From Virgibacillus sp. AGTR (GTDB taxonomy: Bacteria > Bacillota > Bacilli > Bacillales > Amphibacillaceae), in assembly GCF_016919725.2 (NCBI RefSeq), contig NZ_JAJERH010000023.1:1-56579 (forward strand): 56,579 nt of DNA. The letters run 5' to 3'. A program made the translations under genes and the position numbers. Each line of letters starts with the position of its first letter. Within the stretch, counting starts at the first letter, position 1. Under the pieces are notes generated by a model, which searched no databases, had not been told where the DNA came from, and was given only the letters and a program-made list of their open reading frames with translations. Positions 1-10,798 of this stretch are shown here, piece by piece.

Positions 1-148
1 TATCAAACTCACATTGCTTTTGTCCAATGACAAACAATACACGTAGTAACTTACAACACAAGGCAATGAGTGACTGTTGCTTTTTCAATCCTGTCATTCT
101 TTGGTACACTTTTTGTCTTTTAGTGGTCTTTAGTATGTCAGAAGTGGG
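1..148 (-). pseudogene. C-terminal piece of a transposase, possibly IS110 family, running off the window
   Basis: Read on the minus strand, this stretch stays open after an in-frame TGA at about 149-151 and encodes a lysine-rich then hydrophobic helix (segments KRQKVYQRMTGLKKQQ and LIALCCKLLRVLF). That pattern resembles the C-terminus of IS110-type transposases, where a basic stretch precedes a final helix. No catalytic residues fall inside the window and the frame continues past its left edge, so both family and intactness are uncertain. It lies just downstream of the Wadjet operon and may mark the edge of a defence island. Confidence 0.3.
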
Positions 149-191
149 TCATTTCAATGGCTGTATCACCACATAACCCTATCAAACCCTA

Positions 192-3100
192 TCATTCAAA
201 CAAATCTAACTGCTCTGCCTGCCCTAACCGATCAATAACAGCTGGCTCATGGTCCTGAAAATAAGCATGATGCAGCCATTTATCTGTTGTCATGACTTTT
301 TTGCTTTCATCCTTTGACGCGCGTAATCGACAGCTATAAATAATCGGGAAGTAATCCTGCAGAAACTTGCCTTCTGCATGAGCTGTTAACGCAATGATTT
401 GGAAGCCTAACTGCTCGGCGATGAAAAAGACTGGACTTAGAACATGATCACTTGATGCTTTGCCAAATGGATTATCTAAAATAACAGCACGGTCGGTTAA
501 GTTGGCTTTTTTCTTTTCTGCTACATATTTTAATATGCCTAAGAAGAGCGTCATGTTTTTACTCCACTTTTCTCCTCCTGACCAGACATTGCTTTGCTCC
601 CAGGAATAAGAGCGTGTAGAAATTTGATTATCATTGGTTACTTTACGGCAATGCACCTTCATCACATCGCGATCCATGACAACCTTGAGTAATTGCTTGG
701 ATTCCAGCCATTTTTCTAAATCCACACGAATCTTATTCATATCCTGATGCCCTTGCTCATTGTGGTATTTCTCACCATCTAATTGGTTAATGATCCACTC
801 AGTATGATCACGAATGCGTAACTTACCGTCTTCTGGCTCCCATTTTGGAATCGAAAAGCTATAGATTGGCTTCCAGTTATCTACTTTCACTCTCGTTTTC
901 TTTGGGATTTGCTCGAGTTCTTCAACTAATGTTTGCAAATGGGTATGAATTTGATTGATAAAAAGTTGAAGCTCTTCATCACTTTTGCGAATATGCTCAT
1001 TGGCATATTTAGTGATTCGTTGAATGCTTGCGAACATATTCTGTTTAAAGGTGACGACTTCCTGATAGTCACGCTTCTGTTCGATTCCTTGAATCGTCAT
1101 TTGTTGTAATTTTTTATCGGTAATTTTTGTTCGACAAAAGATACGGAACTGATCCCTAGCAAGACGGACAAGCTCGCTTTCGTCATCGACTAGCTGCTTC
1201 ATTTCTTTTAGCTTATCTGTCGCTTGTTTGGCAAAACGGTTGCGCTGGTATTGAAAATCAGTTGCTTCTTGTTCCGTTAACGTAATACTCGCAATTCCTG
1301 GTGCGTTAAAGTGATACCCTTCTATAAAATTCTCCAATAGCCTCTCCGCTTCATCAAGACTAGCTAACTCCTTGTTCACACGCTTGAACTCTTGATCGAG
1401 ATAAGCTTTTTGCTTTTTTAGCTCGTTTTGTTCTTGTTGTAACTGTTCGTTAACAACGTTTAAGTCTTGCTCAAATCGCACTACTTCGTCATCAGGGAAT
1501 CGTTTATAAAAGTCTTTATATGCTTCATTTAGTAACTCTTGTTTGACATGTAAATCTCGTTCAGTCGTTTGATAGGTTGCTCTAATTTCGGTTAATTCAC
1601 TTTTTGCTGTCTGTAATTGTCCGTGTAATCGGTCAATATACTGGTCACCATCAGCTGGGAATACTTCTGTTTTATCAACGGATGGGAAAGCTTGTTCAAT
1701 TTCGTCCATCCGTTCTGTAGTCGTCTCGATCCGCTGCTGTTCGGTTTCTTGTTTCGCTTCCCATTCACCGGTTTGACGTGTGATCTTTTCTTTCTGTAGC
1801 TGTAATTCTTTGCGTTTTGATTTCAGACTGGTGATCCTTTCATCTGTGAACGTTGCTGGTAATGTTGCTACTTCCTGATATTGCTCTTCACTGGTGATTA
1901 CTTCTTGTTTCATCTCTAGATCACGAATACGGTCGTTTAACAGATCGACATCTTCTTGATAACGAGTCATCGATCGTTTCGTCTGCTTGATTTTCTGCGC
2001 TAGTTCCTGTTGTTGTTCTTGGTATGTGTCAACTTCCTGCTGATGCTGGGAGATTTCCTTTTGGAAGCTTACATATTGCTGGCCATCTCGCAGTTTTGAT
2101 TCGATTCCGGTGCGCTCAGCCTCTGCTTCTTCTGCTCTGTTATGATATTTATCGATGGTTGCTTGATGATCCGTAATTTGTTTGTCTGTTTGCTCGATCT
2201 TGGCTGCTAGATTTTCCTGCTCTGTTTGCAGACTGTGTAACTGCTCTTGCCAGTCTTCTACCTGCTGAAAAGGATATTTCCTTAAAAACTGGCGGAATTG
2301 TGTCAACGCTTGCTCCCAGCTTTTCAGCTCGATCTCAACGTTTTCTCTTGTTGTTGTGATCTCGCCAGCATGACGTTTTAATTGCTGTTTCCACGCGATA
2401 AACGTTTCGGAGTCTATGTTGTCACGCCAATGATTCGGGACGATCCAGTTGCCTTTTTCGATATCCGTTATAGCGGTTGCTTCTTCTGTCGTCACCACCA
2501 TCACCGGCAAGATAAAGCGATCGGAAACCTGTTCTAAACGCTTGATTAATCGGGGCTTTGCCTTTGTCGTTGTCACCAAAATACTCGGCCATAACGTCGC
2601 CTGCTTTAACAATGCCTGCTGCTCTTCTGGTAGCTGATTGAGATAACTCACACCTGTTTCCAGATAATCGAGTTGATTCTTCCATAGTTCGATTTGTTCG
2701 GAGAGGAATGGATCACTGAAGAAAGTCTCTTGCTCCCCGTAGTCATCAACATAGCGTAACGCAACCCGCTCCTTATCCAACCATTTCTTGCGCTCGATTC
2801 GTTGTTTTTCAATATAGTTTTCGAGTTGACCTTCGATCGATTGTTGCTGTAAGTGAATACCTGCAACATCCTGCCAAGCACTTCTTAACATCGCCAGAGA
2901 CTCGACCAATTGTTGCTCTTCATCTGACATCGCCTGTAACTGTTGTTAGACACGCTGTATTTGTAAAGCTTGTTCTTGGAAATCCTTTTGTAAGTGATTT
3001 CTTTCTTGCTGCTCTTCGTCTATTTCACGCGCCAATCGTTTTCTTTCTGTTTTCAAGTGAACCAATTCATCATCTAACACTTGGTAACGAGCTTGCCATT

Positions 3101-4589
3101 TTGGTAATAGCTCTTCAATTGTTTCCTGTTCTGGATTCGCGAGCAGTGCTTGACGCAAGCGATCACTATCTTTTTCACGAGTTTCGATAAAAGATTGAAG
3201 CTTGTTTACCTCGTTACTCCACTGTTGCTCCGTTTGCTCATGGTTGGTGAGTTGTTTCTCTAAGGTTTTGATTTGCTCTTGTAATGGATTCCTTTCCCGT
3301 TGTAAGTCTTGTTGTTGCTTGTTAATGTCATCGATTTGATCTTGATAGGCACCATGTAAGGCTTGCTCTACTTCTATCAGCTGATCCTTTAACATCTCGA
3401 TATCTGCTTCCTTTTCGAACGAAGCAATTTGATCTTGGATAAAGGATAAGGATTCATTTGCTGCTTGTTGTTGTTCGGCAAATTTGGCATACCGTAATGC
3501 TGCGTGACGCCCTTCGATATCAGCTACCGTTGTTTTTTGTTCTTGCAAAAGAAGCTTAGCGTTTTGAAATTCTTTGTTCATTTGCTCTTTTTCTGCTTCT
3601 TTTGCGGCAACTTCGCTGGAAGCGATCTTCGCTTTATGTTGGTGCGTGTCATCCTGCCAGTTAGTTATTTTTGCTTCAATCGCTTCTTTTTCTGTTAAAA
3701 AGGTCTGTTTGTCTGCTTTGGTTTGTTCCCAGATTCCTTTGGTTCGTTGCTTCGCCTCGAGCAATTGTTGCTCTTTCGTATGGAGACGCTCAAAAGCAGT
3801 CGTATAGCCAACTAATTCATCCTGGATCTTCTGGTTTTCAGCAATCGTTTCTTTTAACTTTTGATAATTTTTAAAGCTTTCATACCGTTGCTCAAACAAA
3901 TCAGCAAAAAGGGTAGGATTATGACCAGCCATCGCGCTTTCAACGGTTGGAATTAGCAAGCGATCAAACAGCTGATTCGTCGTTCTACACGCTTCAAAGA
4001 AGGCTTCAACACCACCTTCTGAACTATTGATTTTGACAATGTTCTCCCACTCGCTGGCAATAATCTGATAGTTGTCTTCAATGTATTGGCGATACTCTTT
4101 AATCGTGGCAAAGGTATTCGCTGACAATGATTTATCCTTCATCATACTATAGTAATCTTGCATTTCCCCGCGCTCAGTAGGACGCTTACCACCTTGCACC
4201 TCACGGACGAAAGGGATCTCCTCAATCGCATGGGGATCACCATGCTGATATTCGTAGACATAACGGAGCGAATCGACGCCATGCTTATTCATAAAAAGGG
4301 TGACAGCTGTCACGACGTAACGCCTTGGTTTGTCATTAATGATCCATTCGACCGCAATATGGGCAGGCGCGCTTTCTAATGTTAATGTTTTGCCGATTTT
4401 GCGACTAGCGAGCTCTGTGTGTGGTAGCATTGCCTGTAGTGCTGTTTGAATCAACACCGTTTTACCGCCACCATTTTCTAATAGAATTGCCCCATTGTAG
4501 CCATCAAATAAAAATAATTCATCATTATAACGTTTATTGCCTTCCTCATAGATGACATTGGCTAAGCGAATTTTACTAATCGTTGGCAT
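192..4589 (-). pseudogene. jetC: JetC, SMC/MukB-like ATPase of a Wadjet system, interrupted by one in-frame TAA
   Basis: JetC is the SMC-like motor of Wadjet, which extrudes DNA loops and leads to cleavage of closed circular plasmids. The N-terminal half carries a Walker A loop (ENGGGKT) near residue 45 followed by coiled coil. The C-terminal half has more coiled coil, an ABC signature (WSGGEKWS) and a Walker B strand (VILDNPFG). The halves are in one frame, separated only by a TAA at 2946-2948, with five more codons before an internal ATG at 2930 that has no ribosome binding site. Full length would be about 1,465 residues. The start at 4589 is chosen because GGAGGGAGAG lies just before it; an ATG at 4613 lacks a site. 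It overlaps jetB by 14 bases. The gene may be dead, read through, or made as two pieces. Confidence 0.85.
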
Positions 4590-5316
4590 CTGTATTCTCT
4601 CCCTCCATCTCATAGATAAATGTAAGGATTCCTTTGTTATATTCCACTTCCATAAAATAGCGCTGGATAATGGTTTGCGCTTTATCAGTTAAGGTTATTT
4701 CTTGATTTCCAAGGGCTTTGACTAAATCTTGATCAAGTAAAAAACGCTTCACAGTATCGATAAAGCTATAGCGACTAATCGTATTACCTGTTTGACGTTT
4801 GGCACTCTCTTTCACATCATTCATATCATTCCATTTATCGACTATTTGGCGCCAGTGATAGGAGAATTCACGCTCTTTTTCCTTTAAAACTTCTTCTTCT
4901 AAGGCCTGCAATTGCTCAATCCGTTCCTGAATCTGGTGCATCCACTCCTCGATCCGTAAGAAATCACGTGTCGGGCGTGCGCTTTGATAAGAATTATAGA
5001 AGCTACCAAACAAAATGATCGTCGTAAAATACAGTAAGTAAATATCTGCATTAGTAGCGCCAGAACGCAAATAATGGCGTTTAATCCAGTCATTACTAAC
5101 ATGAAAGCTCGACAATTTCGTCTCAGGAATTAAATATAAATGTTCACTCGTATTAACGATAACAGCATCTACTTCTTTTGCATATAAATCTAGTAAACTA
5201 CGAATATCATCGTCGGCTCGATATAACTGGACCGCTTCTTGATCTGTAACAGACGTACGCGCTAATTTCGTATAAATACGAAAGGCTTCGATTACCTTTT
5301 CCTCACTGTAATGCAC
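4576..5316 (-). CDS. jetB: JetB-like Wadjet subunit (DUF6063-like)
   Basis: This 246-residue protein sits between the JetA-like and JetC genes and matches the size and position of the small kite-like JetB subunit that bridges JetA to the SMC heads. It is mostly helical with a charged coiled-coil segment near residues 125-150 and a winged-helix-like C-terminus; I see no catalytic motif. The GTG start overlaps the TAG stop of jetA (TAGTG), with GGAGGAG seven bases upstream, so translation is probably coupled. The resemblance to DUF6063, which would point to a type III Wadjet, is from memory of the family; assignment rests mainly on context. Confidence 0.75.
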   Translation of the reverse strand: MHYSEEKVIEAFRIYTKLARTSVTDQEAVQLYRADDDIRSLLDLYAKEVDAVIVNTSEHLYLIPETKLSSFHVSNDWIKRHYLRSGATNADIYLLYFTTIILFGSFYNSYQSARPTRDFLRIEEWMHQIQERIEQLQALEEEVLKEKEREFSYHWRQIVDKWNDMNDVKESAKRQTGNTISRYSFIDTVKRFLLDQDLVKALGNQEITLTDKAQTIIQRYFMEVEYNKGILTFIYEMEGENTDAND

Positions 5317-6818
5317 TATGACTCCTCCAATCGGATCACCATCTCTTGAATGGAATAACGTTTATAACGATTTAAAATGGCTTTCTCTTCGGTAATAACT
5401 AAACGATTATCACCAAGGATGTACAATGCTTCGGTTAATAGCGATTTACCATCCTCGTCATGCTCCATATCTCCACGCGTTATCGGTGAACGCTGATGTA
5501 AGATTAACCAAAATTCATAAAAAGACCTTGATGCGTACAGTTGGGCTTGATTGGTCTCGGTTAAATAGTCAAAAAAGGTAGATAGTCTGATTTCTCGCAT
5601 CTTACTTAAAACAGATAATAATTCTTCCATTAGTTTTTTATATAGTTTTCTTAACGCTTTTGCTCTAGCATCGATTTCCTCATCACTTTCCGCTTCAGGC
5701 ATTGTCGTCGTTTGATCTGCTTGTTGATCTTCGACAATAGTTTGATCAGCAAAAAGTGTTAGTGGTGACCAGGTTCGTTCTTCCTCTACTTTTAAGAACG
5801 GATGGAGCACACCTTTCATCGTTTCCAGTGGCAACGGCACCGAAATAATATGCGAGGTAATTTCATGATCGAAATTAAACGCTTCAATTCCCGTGTAATA
5901 CAACGACTCTTGCGCTGTAATTAAGGTCGTATTTTTTAATGATAAGGTCTGTTCTAGTAGTCTCGAATGATCGTAGTGAACCGCCTCTAGCTCTCTAGTG
6001 ATCGTCAAAATTAAATCATACGTTTTTTGTTCTTTGCGATGAATATCTTTCGCATAGAGCCTGTCCTTCGTTTCTTTCACAAATTGGCGCAACTCTTTAA
6101 ATTCATCATCTTCACGCTGCAAACGACTGTAACTATCATTTAATAACTCTTTATAACGATCAAACGTTTCTTCTGAAACAATACTGCGTTGAATTTCCTG
6201 TTTGAGTGCCAGCATCCGCTCATCAATACTTTCCACTGCGACACGCATTTCATTGACTTGTCTTAATGCCCCATTGAACTCGCCGCGCTCTAATTGTTTA
6301 CGAAGCATCAATTGATTAATCGATAATTGAAATTCACTATAGAACTCTTTTGTAGCAAAGACAAGTTCCAAGCCATCATCGTCTAACGCATAAAACTGTT
6401 CATTTGTCGTTGGATTAAAATTATTCGTTTTGAGAATCGAATATTCGAGCTGTTCGTCTTGACCTGTTTCCCAGTTATAGAAGGAATAGGTTCGCTTGAC
6501 CCCTGTCCCTGGACGAAAATTATCGATCAGACTACTAGCAAGACGAGAATAATCACTTGCTTGTAACTGATACTGTTCTGCCGTCACTTCTTGAATAAAG
6601 GCAGCTAACTGCTTGACCCCTGTTTTATAGTGACGCATCACTTTTTGTTCAAAGAAAAATAGTAACGTTAATAGTCCTAAACCTTTCATATCAATTAACT
6701 TACCATTCTCATCCTTTTCCCGTTTACGTTCTAAATCCGTTAAGGGATCAAATAACGCCAGACGACGAATCCGTTCCTGATAGCCTGCTGTAATCGTTGC
6801 TATATCATGTCGTTCCAA
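5316..6818 (-). CDS. jetA: JetA-like Wadjet subunit (kleisin)
   Basis: This roughly 500-residue, highly charged helical protein has the size and position of JetA, the kleisin that links the two SMC heads of the Wadjet motor. It has long helical segments around residues 180-285 and an acidic linker near residue 380; no enzymatic motif is visible. I place the start at the TTG at 6818 because GGGAGGG lies six bases upstream. The ATG at 6833 contains that site and has none of its own. The gene overlaps jetD by 19 bases and jetB by one base, giving a tightly coupled operon. Confidence 0.75.
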   Translation of the reverse strand: MERHDIATITAGYQERIRRLALFDPLTDLERKREKDENGKLIDMKGLGLLTLLFFFEQKVMRHYKTGVKQLAAFIQEVTAEQYQLQASDYSRLASSLIDNFRPGTGVKRTYSFYNWETGQDEQLEYSILKTNNFNPTTNEQFYALDDDGLELVFATKEFYSEFQLSINQLMLRKQLERGEFNGALRQVNEMRVAVESIDERMLALKQEIQRSIVSEETFDRYKELLNDSYSRLQREDDEFKELRQFVKETKDRLYAKDIHRKEQKTYDLILTITRELEAVHYDHSRLLEQTLSLKNTTLITAQESLYYTGIEAFNFDHEITSHIISVPLPLETMKGVLHPFLKVEEERTWSPLTLFADQTIVEDQQADQTTTMPEAESDEEIDARAKALRKLYKKLMEELLSVLSKMREIRLSTFFDYLTETNQAQLYASRSFYEFWLILHQRSPITRGDMEHDEDGKSLLTEALYILGDNRLVITEEKAILNRYKRYSIQEMVIRLEES

Positions 6819-7822
6819 TTTGATCCCTCCCATATTTGTTGTAATTCCTTTGTTCTTAATGTTTCTTGTGGGTAATAATAGCCTTCAGCGAGTAATCGCT
6901 TGATTTGACGCTGCTCTTGTTGATCGAACCACTGTAAAAAGGCATCCTCTGCTCCCTCACGCTTTCTTTGATAGGCTTTACCTTGCGCAGGCTGTTTTGC
7001 CAAGCAAGCTCGGTAAAAAGGAAACGCTAAACGTAGTTCGATTTTGTTCGCCAAACTATGCCAGATCGATATCCCCTCACGGTCGATATCACCAAAATAA
7101 AAGAAGTGGTGGTCAGCAGTGATTGGATATTGCTGATTAAATTGCTCGATACTCTGTATGATCGTTTTGCCACTTCCATAAATCAAGGTGGCAAAGGCTG
7201 TTTGTTTGATGGCTGGCAATAGACCTTGATAGGTGGTTTTATTCTCAACAATTAAATGGAGTTGTTTGGGCTCTTGTACTTGATTGGGATTAATCGCATA
7301 TTTTAATGGTTCTGATACAGGCATTATTTTCATTTTATCGAATAGGTGAACCCGTTCTAATAATTCTTTACCTTTTTTCTCAGTTATCCATTTCTCATCA
7401 CCAGCAATCTCATAGCTTCTTTCTGGTGTTGGAATCGCTTCTGTAGGAAAACCATTTGTTCGTATATATTGATCTATTTGTCGTAAGTAGGGTAAATCCT
7501 TCTGCCACTGTTTCGGATCATGTTGATAGTAATAGTCAAGGTTTATTTCACGATGGAATTGAATACGGTACTGTTGTAAGAGGTGATGATGCGCTTGTTT
7601 TAACTTCGCTTTTTGAATACGATAATGCAAGGCGACAGAAGGTTTTCTAGGTGAACGCCCTTTGCTTTTCACCATCGCTAAAATGCCCGCTTCTTCTAAA
7701 GCAAGCACTTCTTCAGCAAAAGCTTCATAGCTATCGAAAAAAGGTGATGATAATTCTTGTAGTTGATTAATATCGATTGTTTTCTTTGGATATAAAGCAA
7801 GTGCTTCTTTTAGTTCTTTCAT
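6800..7822 (-). CDS. jetD: JetD, TOPRIM nuclease subunit of a Wadjet system
   Basis: JetD is the nuclease that cuts plasmid DNA when the Wadjet motor stalls. The protein (about 340 residues) has a helical N-terminal DNA-binding half and a C-terminal TOPRIM fold with the diagnostic FGDIDREGISIW motif, whose acidic residues bind metal, as in topoisomerase VI-like/DUF2220 proteins. It is the first gene of the operon, whereas the classical order is jetABCD. The start at 7822 is favoured because AGGATG lies about eight bases upstream; in-frame ATGs at 7831 and 7891 are less well placed. The upstream region holds a transposase remnant, so the operon promoter must lie close by. Confidence 0.85.
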   Translation of the reverse strand: MKELKEALALYPKKTIDINQLQELSSPFFDSYEAFAEEVLALEEAGILAMVKSKGRSPRKPSVALHYRIQKAKLKQAHHHLLQQYRIQFHREINLDYYYQHDPKQWQKDLPYLRQIDQYIRTNGFPTEAIPTPERSYEIAGDEKWITEKKGKELLERVHLFDKMKIMPVSEPLKYAINPNQVQEPKQLHLIVENKTTYQGLLPAIKQTAFATLIYGSGKTIIQSIEQFNQQYPITADHHFFYFGDIDREGISIWHSLANKIELRLAFPFYRACLAKQPAQGKAYQRKREGAEDAFLQWFDQQEQRQIKRLLAEGYYYPQETLRTKELQQIWEGSNWNDMI

Positions 7823-8036
7823 ATTTTTCATCCTATGTGTTGAGATATGTCTTATTTTATCATATCGGGGGCAGGGGATGGGATGGGACAACTTTTGAGT
7901 TTTATTACTGAAATAATAAGGTAATTGGAAAATAGTGTGGAAAAATCAGCACCATAAATATCTTCATACACCCATTTATAACCAGTTTGTGACCAATCTG
8001 GGAATTGATCAGCTAACAATTTTCCGAAAATAACTT

Positions 8037-8254
8037 CAACCTCTCGAATTTCTTTTTAACTTTACGATAGCCTTGAATAAGCAAAATCTTTGCTCTAAGG
8101 GCTTCAAAAAAGTAACCACGACCAACAATGGTTCATTGTCTTAATTAAAAGATTCAAGGACTCTGTATAGGTGTTTATAATGGGAGAATTGAAATAGTTT
8201 AGTATCTCTTCTTCCCAATTATTCATTGGCTTAATTAGATCTTCAAAAATAGGT
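8037..8254 (-). pseudogene. ISL3-family transposase C-terminal remnant
   Basis: On the minus strand the translation contains WEEEILNYFNSPIINTYTES followed by LNLLIKTMN and, after a one-base frameshift near 8130, GRGYFFEALRAKILL. This is the typical end of ISL3-type DDE transposases, in which an asparagine-rich 'IxNxYTExxNxxIK' helix is followed by 'RGYxFxxxRxRIL'. The upstream DDE domain is absent. It is a dead fragment between the Wadjet operon and the dlt block and shows repeated insertion here. Confidence 0.6.
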
Positions 8255-8274
8255 CATTAATTTTTTAGGAACAT

Positions 8275-8466
8275 TTGAAAGCATGGCTTTATTTGAACAA
8301 GGCATATGGGTATACGGAAGAGAATTATTTGGAGGAAATCACTAAAACAGCGAAGCAAAACTATAAAAAGAAAGTCGAGCGAAAAGAAAAGGTGAAGAGT
8401 ACTTTACTCCTCACCGACTGCAAAAGATGCAAAAAAGCCTGGAATGCAACCTTTGAGACATTTTAA
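8275..8466 (+). CDS. Short lysine-rich hypothetical ORF, possibly part of a decayed intron
   Basis: A 63-codon frame with a TTG start preceded by AGGA. The product is basic (many lysines) with two closely spaced cysteines near the end (DCKRCKKAW). I do not recognise a family. It ends directly before a structure resembling group II intron domain V, so it could be what remains of an intron-encoded protein, but it shows no maturase motif. It may equally be a chance open frame in decayed sequence. Confidence 0.2.
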   Translation: MKAWLYLNKAYGYTEENYLEEITKTAKQNYKKKVERKEKVKSTLLLTDCKRCKKAWNATFETF

Positions 8467-8550
8467 TATACGGGAAAGCCGTATGCCTTAATATGGCATG
8501 TACGGTTTGATAAGGGGGAAGATATGAGAGTGTTTTCCCTACTTTATTGT
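8467..8550 (+). ncRNA. Group II intron 3' end (domains V and VI), fragment
   Basis: AAGCCGTA at about 8476 pairs with TACGGTTT at about 8502. A second short helix (TGCC/GGCA) and a two-base bulge on the 3' side give the shape of group II domain V, including the conserved AGC near its 5' base. A following GGGGGAA...TTCCCT hairpin fits domain VI. The terminal loop is enlarged relative to the usual tetraloop, suggesting decay. No reverse transcriptase is present. A domain I-like piece lies about 7.3 kb downstream in the same orientation. Confidence 0.45.
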
Positions 8551-8965
8551 ATAGGGATAATCTAAATTTATTTCTACATTTGTTCAAGGACGCAGGGTTT
8601 CCTATAGCTTCTTTTTATTAAGGAAATAGGTCTTACCAGGATATCGGAACCGAAAAATATATCTAGGATAGATGCATCGAGTATAGTCATTTGCGCATGT
8701 TTCTCAATACCACCAGCCTTGTGGAATATTTGCAAGCTGCCAGGTGCGTATGAGTTGTTTCGACCTCATTAGTGAAAGGAGAATTAACGCAACATGAGCT
8801 GATCCGCGTATGCAATAAACAAGCTATATCACTAAGATATTGAATTGCCTTTTTGTAAATTCATATACTGATTATCTTTGCTCACGATAGCCCTCTATTC
8901 TGGTCATATGCAGGTACAAAAAAGATTCCGCAACTTGAAAAAAATGTGTACGATATAGAGGGGGT
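8551..8965 (+). other. Non-coding stretch, nothing recognised
   Basis: No frame with a plausible ribosome binding site and no RNA structure that I can name. It separates the intron fragment from the sensor-kinase gene and is probably decayed sequence. Confidence 0.4.
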
Positions 8966-8969
8966 ATGT

Positions 8970-8987
8970 GGACACATAAATAACATA
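8970..8987 (+). promoter_or_regulatory. Candidate response-regulator box upstream of the sensor kinase
   Basis: GGACACATAAATAACATA lies about 50 bases before the kinase start. It matches GGACACATAAAAGACATA upstream of the response regulator at 16 of 18 positions. It also sits within a hairpin-like GGGTATGT...ACATACCC arrangement (about 8963-8990). A paired copy in front of both genes suggests an autoregulatory operator. Confidence 0.35.
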
Positions 8988-9036
8988 CCCATAGCTTAAG
9001 TTATTAAAAAACGCTTATGAAATAAAGGAGTATAAC

Positions 9037-10779
9037 ATGAGAAAACGCGGTATCACCGTTAAATTATTCGCTGTGACAGCTTTATTCTTTTTGGTGTTTT
9101 ACGCCATGATTATGATATTTCAGTTATTATTTTTTGATCGATTTTATCAGCATCATAAAACAAAAGAAGCAGCAAAGCACATACATCAGTTAGCAGAAGC
9201 TTATGAGAAAAATTCCTGGAGCGAAGAGGAACTGACAAAACAGACACTCTCTTACATGAGAGAGACCAAAAGCCCGTTGACGATTGTGGACGCAGAAGGT
9301 TTTCAGCTGGTGCAGGATCCGTTTAACATTATGCTGGAAACAGAAGACGGCAAAGTTGTGGAAATATCGCTTTCCTTACTCGTCACAGATTACGGAAAAC
9401 AGCTGCGCGCATTACATATCGCAAAAGGAGATACATTGATTGTGCAAGGAGAAGCAGATGCCATGGTTCCTTCCGTCATTTATCCATCTGTTATTACAAA
9501 GAATACGTCTAGTGTCGGTGAAGATCTGGTCGATAATGAAGTGACAATCGAAGGGGAAGTAAAAAGCATTTCGCTGCCTAAGGCTGGGATGTGGAATAGG
9601 GGGATCGGACTTCTCTATGATGCACTGGTGGAATGGTTCCCGCTTGAGAAGGCGCAGATAAAGCAGCTTTCTAAAGGGGAGAGCCTGCAGCTGGACTGGG
9701 TAGAGTCATGGAGTGGAAAACATAATTTAGTACTAATTGAGCCGTTTGAGAAAGATGGAGAAATGCAATTTATGTTCTCTGTCACATCTCTTCAGGAAAT
9801 TAGAGACACTAATGAATCACTTCAAGTATTTTATGTATATATAGGAATCGCAGGCTTTATACTCATCCTATTGCTGTCGCTATTCTACTCACGTCTTGTT
9901 AGCAGACCGCTGATTAAGCTGAATGAAATGGCAAAAAAAATGGTGCATCTGGACTTCTCATCAGCAAAGCCGATTAAGCAGAAGGATGAACTTGGGAGCC
10001 TTTCAAACAATATGCTGGTTATGGCACAAAATCTCGATGTCGCATTAAATGATTTGAAACAAGCGAATGGAAAGCTAAAGCAGGATATGGAAAAGCGCGA
10101 GCAGATGGAGAAGGAGCAGCGCGAGTTTTTTGAGCATGCATCACATGAATTAAAGACACCGCTCAGCATTGTCAAAAGCTTCGCAGAGGGGCTGCAGGAT
10201 GGTGTCAGTCCGGATAAGCGAGATCACTATATTGAAGTAATTATTGAAGAGTCGGACAAGATGGAAGTGCTGATCAAGGATATGCTGGATTTGGCTAAGT
10301 TGGAAAACGGTGCAATCCGATTAAGAAAAACATCTTTTCTACTTAGTGAAATGATTGAGAGCTTGGCAAATAAACTATTTTGTATCGCGAAAGAGAAAAA
10401 TGTCATAATTGAAATCATGCCGAAGAATGAACAGCCTGTTTTGGCGGATTATGAGTGGATGGAACGAGTAATGCAAAATCTCCTTATCAATGCTGTCCGG
10501 CACAGTGAGAGCGATTCTGTCATTTCGATTCGAATCGAATTAGATCAAGAAAACGGTGACAGTGTATTCTTAATTGAAAACAAAGGCAAGCAAATACCGG
10601 AAGAGCAGCTGGATGAGATCTGGAAACGTTTCTATCGGACCGAATCCTCTCGAAGCCGAATGACAGGCGGTACAGGATTGGGGCTAGCTATCGTCCAGCA
10701 AATTCTAGACCTGCATGCATTTCATTACGGAGCGGAAAACATGCCTGACGGTGTGCGTTTCTATGTTCGTTTCAAATAA
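9037..10779 (+). CDS. Membrane sensor histidine kinase (HAMP, HisKA, HATPase)
   Basis: This 580-residue kinase has an N-terminal membrane segment (about residues 8-32), an extracellular sensor domain of some 230 residues and a second membrane segment near 268-290. Then come a HAMP linker, a dimerisation/phosphoacceptor domain with HASHELKTPLS (phosphorylated histidine at 370), and an ATP-binding domain with an N box (NLLINAVRHS) and a G box (GGTGLGLAIV). It should phosphorylate the OmpR-type regulator that follows. Kinase-before-regulator is the reverse of the common order. Its position directly before dltXABCD suggests sensing of envelope stress such as cationic peptides; that is inference. 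The start has GGAG eight bases upstream. Composition is more G+C-rich than neighbouring regions. Confidence 0.9.
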   Translation: MRKRGITVKLFAVTALFFLVFYAMIMIFQLLFFDRFYQHHKTKEAAKHIHQLAEAYEKNSWSEEELTKQTLSYMRETKSPLTIVDAEGFQLVQDPFNIMLETEDGKVVEISLSLLVTDYGKQLRALHIAKGDTLIVQGEADAMVPSVIYPSVITKNTSSVGEDLVDNEVTIEGEVKSISLPKAGMWNRGIGLLYDALVEWFPLEKAQIKQLSKGESLQLDWVESWSGKHNLVLIEPFEKDGEMQFMFSVTSLQEIRDTNESLQVFYVYIGIAGFILILLLSLFYSRLVSRPLIKLNEMAKKMVHLDFSSAKPIKQKDELGSLSNNMLVMAQNLDVALNDLKQANGKLKQDMEKREQMEKEQREFFEHASHELKTPLSIVKSFAEGLQDGVSPDKRDHYIEVIIEESDKMEVLIKDMLDLAKLENGAIRLRKTSFLLSEMIESLANKLFCIAKEKNVIIEIMPKNEQPVLADYEWMERVMQNLLINAVRHSESDSVISIRIELDQENGDSVFLIENKGKQIPEEQLDEIWKRFYRTESSRSRMTGGTGLGLAIVQQILDLHAFHYGAENMPDGVRFYVRFK

Positions 10780-10798
10780 TGGGATAAATTACTTATTA

